From Choanephora cucurbitarum (taxonomy: Eukaryota; Mucoromycota; Mucoromycetes; Mucorales; Choanephoraceae), in contig JAIWNI010000001.1 of assembly GCA_025331435.1 (NCBI GenBank), forward strand, positions 186,001-250,000: a stretch of 64,000 bases of DNA, in the 5' to 3' direction. Positions 59,690-64,000 of the stretch are shown here, piece after piece. The notes beneath the pieces were generated by a model. It saw only the letters and a program-made list of their open reading frames with translations. It made no database searches and had not been told where the DNA came from. The position numbers and the translations under genes were made by a program. Positions within the stretch are counted from its first letter, which is position 1; each line of letters begins with the position of its first letter.

Positions 59690-61961
59690 ATGTTGACTCA
59701 GTCATTCATCAGATCATTGCTGACAATCATTACATTGTTCTTTACATCAACAAAAGCTGGTAAATACATTGTTCGAACAAAAGAGTTCAGCAAAGATTAT
59801 TAGAAGCTCAGAAAAAACTACACCATGTTACACATAAACTAATTGGTTACTTTAGTCAACGTCTCAGGAACTTGTAATTCATATCCTTCAAATGCCACAT
59901 GTTCCGTAAATAGCCTTTCCAATAAAAGATATACACAGTATAATAAATGTATTGGGGACACTAATATGTTTTTTTTAATAGAGTTTCGTGAATTACTCCA
60001 TATTTTTACCTATCGATGTAAATGTATATCAAGTCGAAGCTCAATTCAAATCACTCGAAAAACTCGGTCCTTTGTTAGCAAAAGTTAGTCCTGTTTGCTA
60101 TGATACTTTTATGCGATACCAATGTTCGAAAGCATACGCTAGATGCGAAGCAAATCTTAGCTCAGCAAGTAAATACATGACAATTCAATCATTCAATCAA
60201 CAGCCTACTGATCAATTGTTCTTTTATAGCCATTAGTGTTTATTCAGCTTGTCTTTCATCGTGTGAAGAAGTGCATCAAATCTGTGGTGATATTTTCGAT
60301 ATGGCCGGCTATTCAGACTACTTACCCAACTGCTCCACTGAAAAGACTACGATGGGGTATACCTTACAACCAGACGATGCATGTAATAAAATACCGACAA
60401 AATGTAAGATAAATGAGTGCAAACCCCAAGCATATTGATACTTGTTTCTGACTCATGTTTCTGAACAGTAACCTCGGATCAGATTCAAGCCGGCAAACTC
60501 AACTTGAGTGCTGTTCCAGCAGGCTTTGTCATGAAGTCATGCCCTTCACCTTTTGTTCTCGATCCACTTGCAAAGGCTGGTACAACTGATTCAGCGGATT
60601 CAAAGCATTGTCTGATGGGGTGTTGTATTCCCTGTCCTGCTCAATCTTATGTAAGTTACCCCAAAGTTACATGGATTTGAAATTTGACACTCATCATCCC
60701 CCTCCGCTCTTCCTTTCTGTCAATTTTTTTGGCTGGTCATTTCCCTTTTTGAAAAAAAAAATTAGTTCTATAAGGAACATGAAGCAGAACGAGGTTTCTT
60801 GGCAACCGACATCCTTCGATTTATTTCTGCCGTACTTTCGTTTATTTTAGTTGTCAGCTATCTGATTTTACCTGACAAAAGAAGGTAATCTATATGTATA
60901 CACATACACTGAAAAAGAAATTTGCTAACAAACAACGTATCACCAAAAGACATCCTTCACTTTTGATTCTTAATATGTCATTTGCCATTTTCTTGCTTAA
61001 TATGGTTGTCTTCTTTTCAGTTGGGAACCCTAAAAGGCTTCAATGTGCTGCCAATGGTATTTCTTCCGGAGCAATGGGAAACAACAATCTATGTGCTGCT
61101 CAAGGTGCCATTTTACTTTTCGGTGCTTTGTCAACAATGCTTTGGTGTGCTGCTTTAATCGTGAATCTGCATATCCATACTGTCTGGAATTCCAACTTTT
61201 TCACCCACCGATATTACTTACTTTATGCAATTTGTTGGGGTATTCCTGCTGTCGTGGTAGCTGTTGCACTAGGTTTACATTCTATCAAATATGAATTTGC
61301 AAATCTATGCTTAGTGTCTATTGAGTATATCTTCCCTATCCTTTTCTACCCCCTTGCAGCAGTAATCTGTCCTGCCTTCATTATCCATGTAGCCACCTTT
61401 ATCTACATTGCAAGAACAGCTGTTCGTGAAGGTCTCCAATCGGAAATAACACAATCTCTCTCAAACAACACCAACCTTGATCGCTTGCCTACTGTCAATC
61501 ACAAACATGTCCTGGTGGCTGTTAAGATTCAATGGCGAGCTTTACTCTTGACTGTTGCAGCCCTCATCACCGTTCTGTTTTACTGGGTAAGTTCTAATGA
61601 TATTTCTTTGGCAGTTCTTATGACTTATCAAACACGTTGCTAGCTCTTCTATATGACTCAGATCAGTAGAGTGACAGAATTACAAGACAATCCTCGACTT
61701 TTGATCGGATGGGTTGAATGTATGTTGACACCTGGCAATACACAGAATTTCTGTGCTGATATGATCAGTCCGCATTTGCCACCTTTTCCAATGATGGTAG
61801 CTGCTGAAGCTCTAGTAAGTTTCATTGGTATATGGCTCTTTATTATGTTTGCAAAACGTTCTCTATGGCGCGAATGGAATGACTGGATCTATGACAAACG
61901 CATGAGCTTTACTCGCTCTGGTAGAAGCGAAAAAGCAGGCGAGCAGTTCTTTGCACTCTAA
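59690..61961 (+). CDS. Frizzled/Smoothened-like (class F) receptor
   Basis: A predicted seven-helix cell-surface receptor. Eight exons, 59690-59759, 59856-59905, 59982-60168, 60230-60403, 60469-60650, 60766-60884, 60950-61586 and 61644-61961, give 578 residues. Residues 1-23 form a signal peptide. Residues about 24-130 resemble a Frizzled Cys-rich domain, with ordered cysteines (GTC, ATC, VSPVCYDTF, YQC, YARC, YSAC, SSCEEVHQIC and PNC) and N-glycosylation sites. A Cys-rich linker (CLMGCCIPCP) leads to seven hydrophobic helices from about 227 to 545, including the SYLILPDKRRHPSLLILNMS loop typical of class F. The cytoplasmic tail is short, and the KTxxxW motif of animal Frizzled is represented only by AKRSLW. 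Its ligand and partners are unknown. Confidence 0.82.
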
Positions 61962-63127
61962 CAAACAACACTATAACATACAATCTATACATTTAGTAAC
62001 ACTAGCTATATAATCTCTCTCTCTCTTTTTTTCTTTTTGTGGATACACAATGTTTCACACTTGAATATCTAATCTGTAATTTATTAAACCTTAATAAAAT
62101 AAACTATACTAAAGTCCAAAAGAAAAAAAAGCGTTGTCAATTTTGATATTTTATCAAAAGATGTTGATAAGAGAATCCTTTAGCCTCTAACAAGTAAAAT
62201 TGTCCCCACCCCCAAAAACCTGCCGTTGAGTCATTTGTGTAGCCAATGTGGCATTTAATAAAAAAAAAACCTGTTTTGTTTAGTAAGCTCGCCAAATTAA
62301 AATTCTTTAGTTTATCAAAGAAAAAGGATAGTAAATGATCAACACGTGCGCATGATTGGCCTAACTCTTTTTCATTAGATTGTTTTTTTCTTCTTCTAAC
62401 TATGGATAGCTTGTCTAAGCTAGATTCAATCTTGTGCTTTTACGTCTATTCAAAGTAAAGAGCCAAGTGTATCAGCAAAACCTGATTCTTTGTGCAGTTA
62501 GAAATTTACGAAACCCGATCTAAACTTGAAGAAAACTATCCTACTTCAAATCTCAAACATTCATATTTGGGAAACGAATGAAACTTCTAGACGGCTAGGC
62601 ACTGAAGTGTGGATTTGTAATATGGTTTATACCGATAGAGTACTTGACAGTCTAACGAATAGAATTAATATGTTTAAATTTGGGATTTCCTATAGACACG
62701 AAATCGTGTTCGCGCATAACTGTCAAAGAAAGATCTCGATTACTTTGGCGGAGCGATCTCGATTTTTAATATATTATCAGCATTTTAGTATAAAAAAATG
62801 TTTGGTACTAAACTTTAAATTTCGGTTCCATAAAATGACAAGCAGCATTTCTTTTCTAGTTTCAGTCATGCATCGTCTAGAAGGGGGAAGAAGAAACACA
62901 GTGTTGCATGTTATCATCTGATGCCTTTCAAGCACTATGTTGGATAGAAGCAGAAGGATATGAGGTCATTTCAATACTATGGCTCTATTTCTAAATAGGT
63001 TTAATTCCATTAGTCTATACAGAATTGTTCTACCATCTTTTGAAATGAAAATGAGTCCAGGCACTAAAGCATCATTGGATCCAAAAGTGGGCTTAATATA
63101 AGAGTGTATTTCGCAAGGATATGAATG

Positions 63128-63142
63128 CTCTTAGGTGAAGCG
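63128..63142 (+). repeat. Dispersed 15-base motif, copy 2
   Basis: CTCTTAGGTGAAGCG, one base different from the other two copies. Preceded about 33 bases upstream by AATATAAGAG, as is copy 3. Confidence 0.6.
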
Positions 63143-63760
63143 AATATTTTAAAGGTGATATTGAAAATGTTTCGTAAGCTGCGTTAGACAGAACCTTTGT
63201 TGGATTTTGCAAATGCTCTTTTCTTTTTTGAGAGATTTATACTGTGCTTGTTGTGTTGAGTAATGAAGAAGATTTACTACTGTTTGACTTGATCCTAGCG
63301 AATGATAATAGTCAATCAATTCAAGAATTGCTATCTTGGATTGAGCATGCGAAACGGACTTTGTATTTCTTGATTTGCATCTCTAGCTTATACAAGTGTG
63401 AAAGCGTCAACCTCATTTTCTGAATGGTGCAACTTTTATCTTATAATAAGAGTATACAAAACAGTACAAAGCTTTTGGGGATTTGATCAATGGATTCTCA
63501 AAGTCAGAAGCAGTTGATAACAAAGTGAAAATTACTAACGCAGCTACACTTGTGGAACTCGAGAGTAGCAAAAGCACACATCTCAACAAGTCAAGCTGGA
63601 GATGCGAAATAAGAAATGCAAAGTCCATTTTGCATGCTCAAGTCTCTTATTAGTGCTATGCTCAATCTGAGATAGAATGAAGATCACTCCAAGTGACAGA
63701 AAGCCATTCGATTTACGAATATACTCAATATAAGAGCAGCAATTCTCAGGAATATAAACA

Positions 63761-63775
63761 CTCTTAGGTAAAGCG
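63761..63775 (+). repeat. Dispersed 15-base motif, copy 3
   Basis: CTCTTAGGTAAAGCG, identical to the copy at 20068. The 35 bases before it (from AATATAAGAG) align with those before copy 2, so the shared unit is about 50 bases. Confidence 0.6.
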
Positions 63776-64000
63776 ACTACTGTATATAGGCCTGAAGAGG
63801 ACTTACCAACAGACAAACATTACGTTTATCTCTGTCTATTTGGCTCAAAAGAAAAAGAAATGCAAGTAGTCATAGGCTTCAGTGTGAGGAGATACGATAC
63901 TGTTACTAGAATAAAGCTTATCCATCATTTCAATTCATACTGATAATCGCTTATTGTGTCTTCATATTTCCTTTTTTTGTTTGACTCAGCTATCTTCAGT

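Larger units (their letters stand above)
61962..64000. other. Gene-free region to the window end
   Basis: About 2 kb without a supportable exon. The first part holds the receptor transcript's AATAAAATAAAC end signal near 62094. A CACGTG lies at 62343-62348. The sequence GATCTCGATT is repeated 18 bases apart near 62731-62759, and two copies of a dispersed motif occur after 63.1 kb. Confidence 0.5.

Noticed and set aside
62526..62921. 131-codon plus-strand open frame
   Set aside because: It begins at a non-ATG codon, has atypical composition for a protein of this genome and no recognisable domain.

Overview
This 64-kb window is nuclear DNA of a filamentous fungus, most likely an early-diverging one (Mucoromycota, probably Mucorales). 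The evidence is an AT-rich sequence and very many short introns: I place 89 in 27 genes, mostly 47-90 bp, with GT-AG ends and often a CTAAC-type branch site. The gene set is fungal, for example trifunctional HIS4, a Pmt4-type O-mannosyltransferase and septin, yet it includes a Frizzled-type receptor of a kind reported from early-diverging fungi and lost in Dikarya. No tRNA, rRNA, CRISPR or operon was found. Exon coordinates come from splice signals and reading frame only.

Layout. 1-13.5 kb: FGAM synthase (purine synthesis), M17 leucine aminopeptidase, Pho80-like cyclin, septin, and OHCU decarboxylase (urate breakdown). 13.6-14.0 kb: a perfect 172-bp inverted repeat that looks like a young foldback transposon, 135 bp upstream of the OHCU start codon. 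14.7-19.1 kb: an unassigned protein, an AAAP amino-acid transporter and the V-ATPase c subunit. 19.1-21.5 kb: no gene. 21.5-28.9 kb: HIS4, a possible Atg43-family protein overlapping MTQ2 tail to tail by 4 bp, DAHP synthase, and RPC40. 29.6-36.4 kb: Rqc2/NEMF, a GNAT acetyltransferase, an NSUN-type RNA methyltransferase and a membrane-anchored SRPBCC protein.

38-50 kb: ZNG1-type metallochaperone GTPase, glycogen synthase, a small TLDc protein, a Gcn4/Cpc1-type bZIP factor with a uORF-bearing leader, alkaline ceramidase and an HSF-type factor. 51-62 kb: a GT61-like glycosyltransferase, mitochondrial phosphate carrier, Pmt4-type mannosyltransferase and a class F (Frizzled-like) receptor. 62-64 kb: no gene, but two copies of a short dispersed repeat.

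Most genes are housekeeping and there is no sign of a metabolic cluster. Several connect functionally: HIS4 and DAHP synthase are classic targets of the general amino-acid control factor encoded at 45.6-46.5 kb; RPC40, MTQ2, Rqc2 and the NSUN enzyme serve RNA and translation; Pmt4, GT61, ceramidase and the V-ATPase serve the secretory and vacuolar system. The strongest leads are the foldback element at 13594-14005 and the uORF plus Gcn4-site arrangement at 46510-47073.
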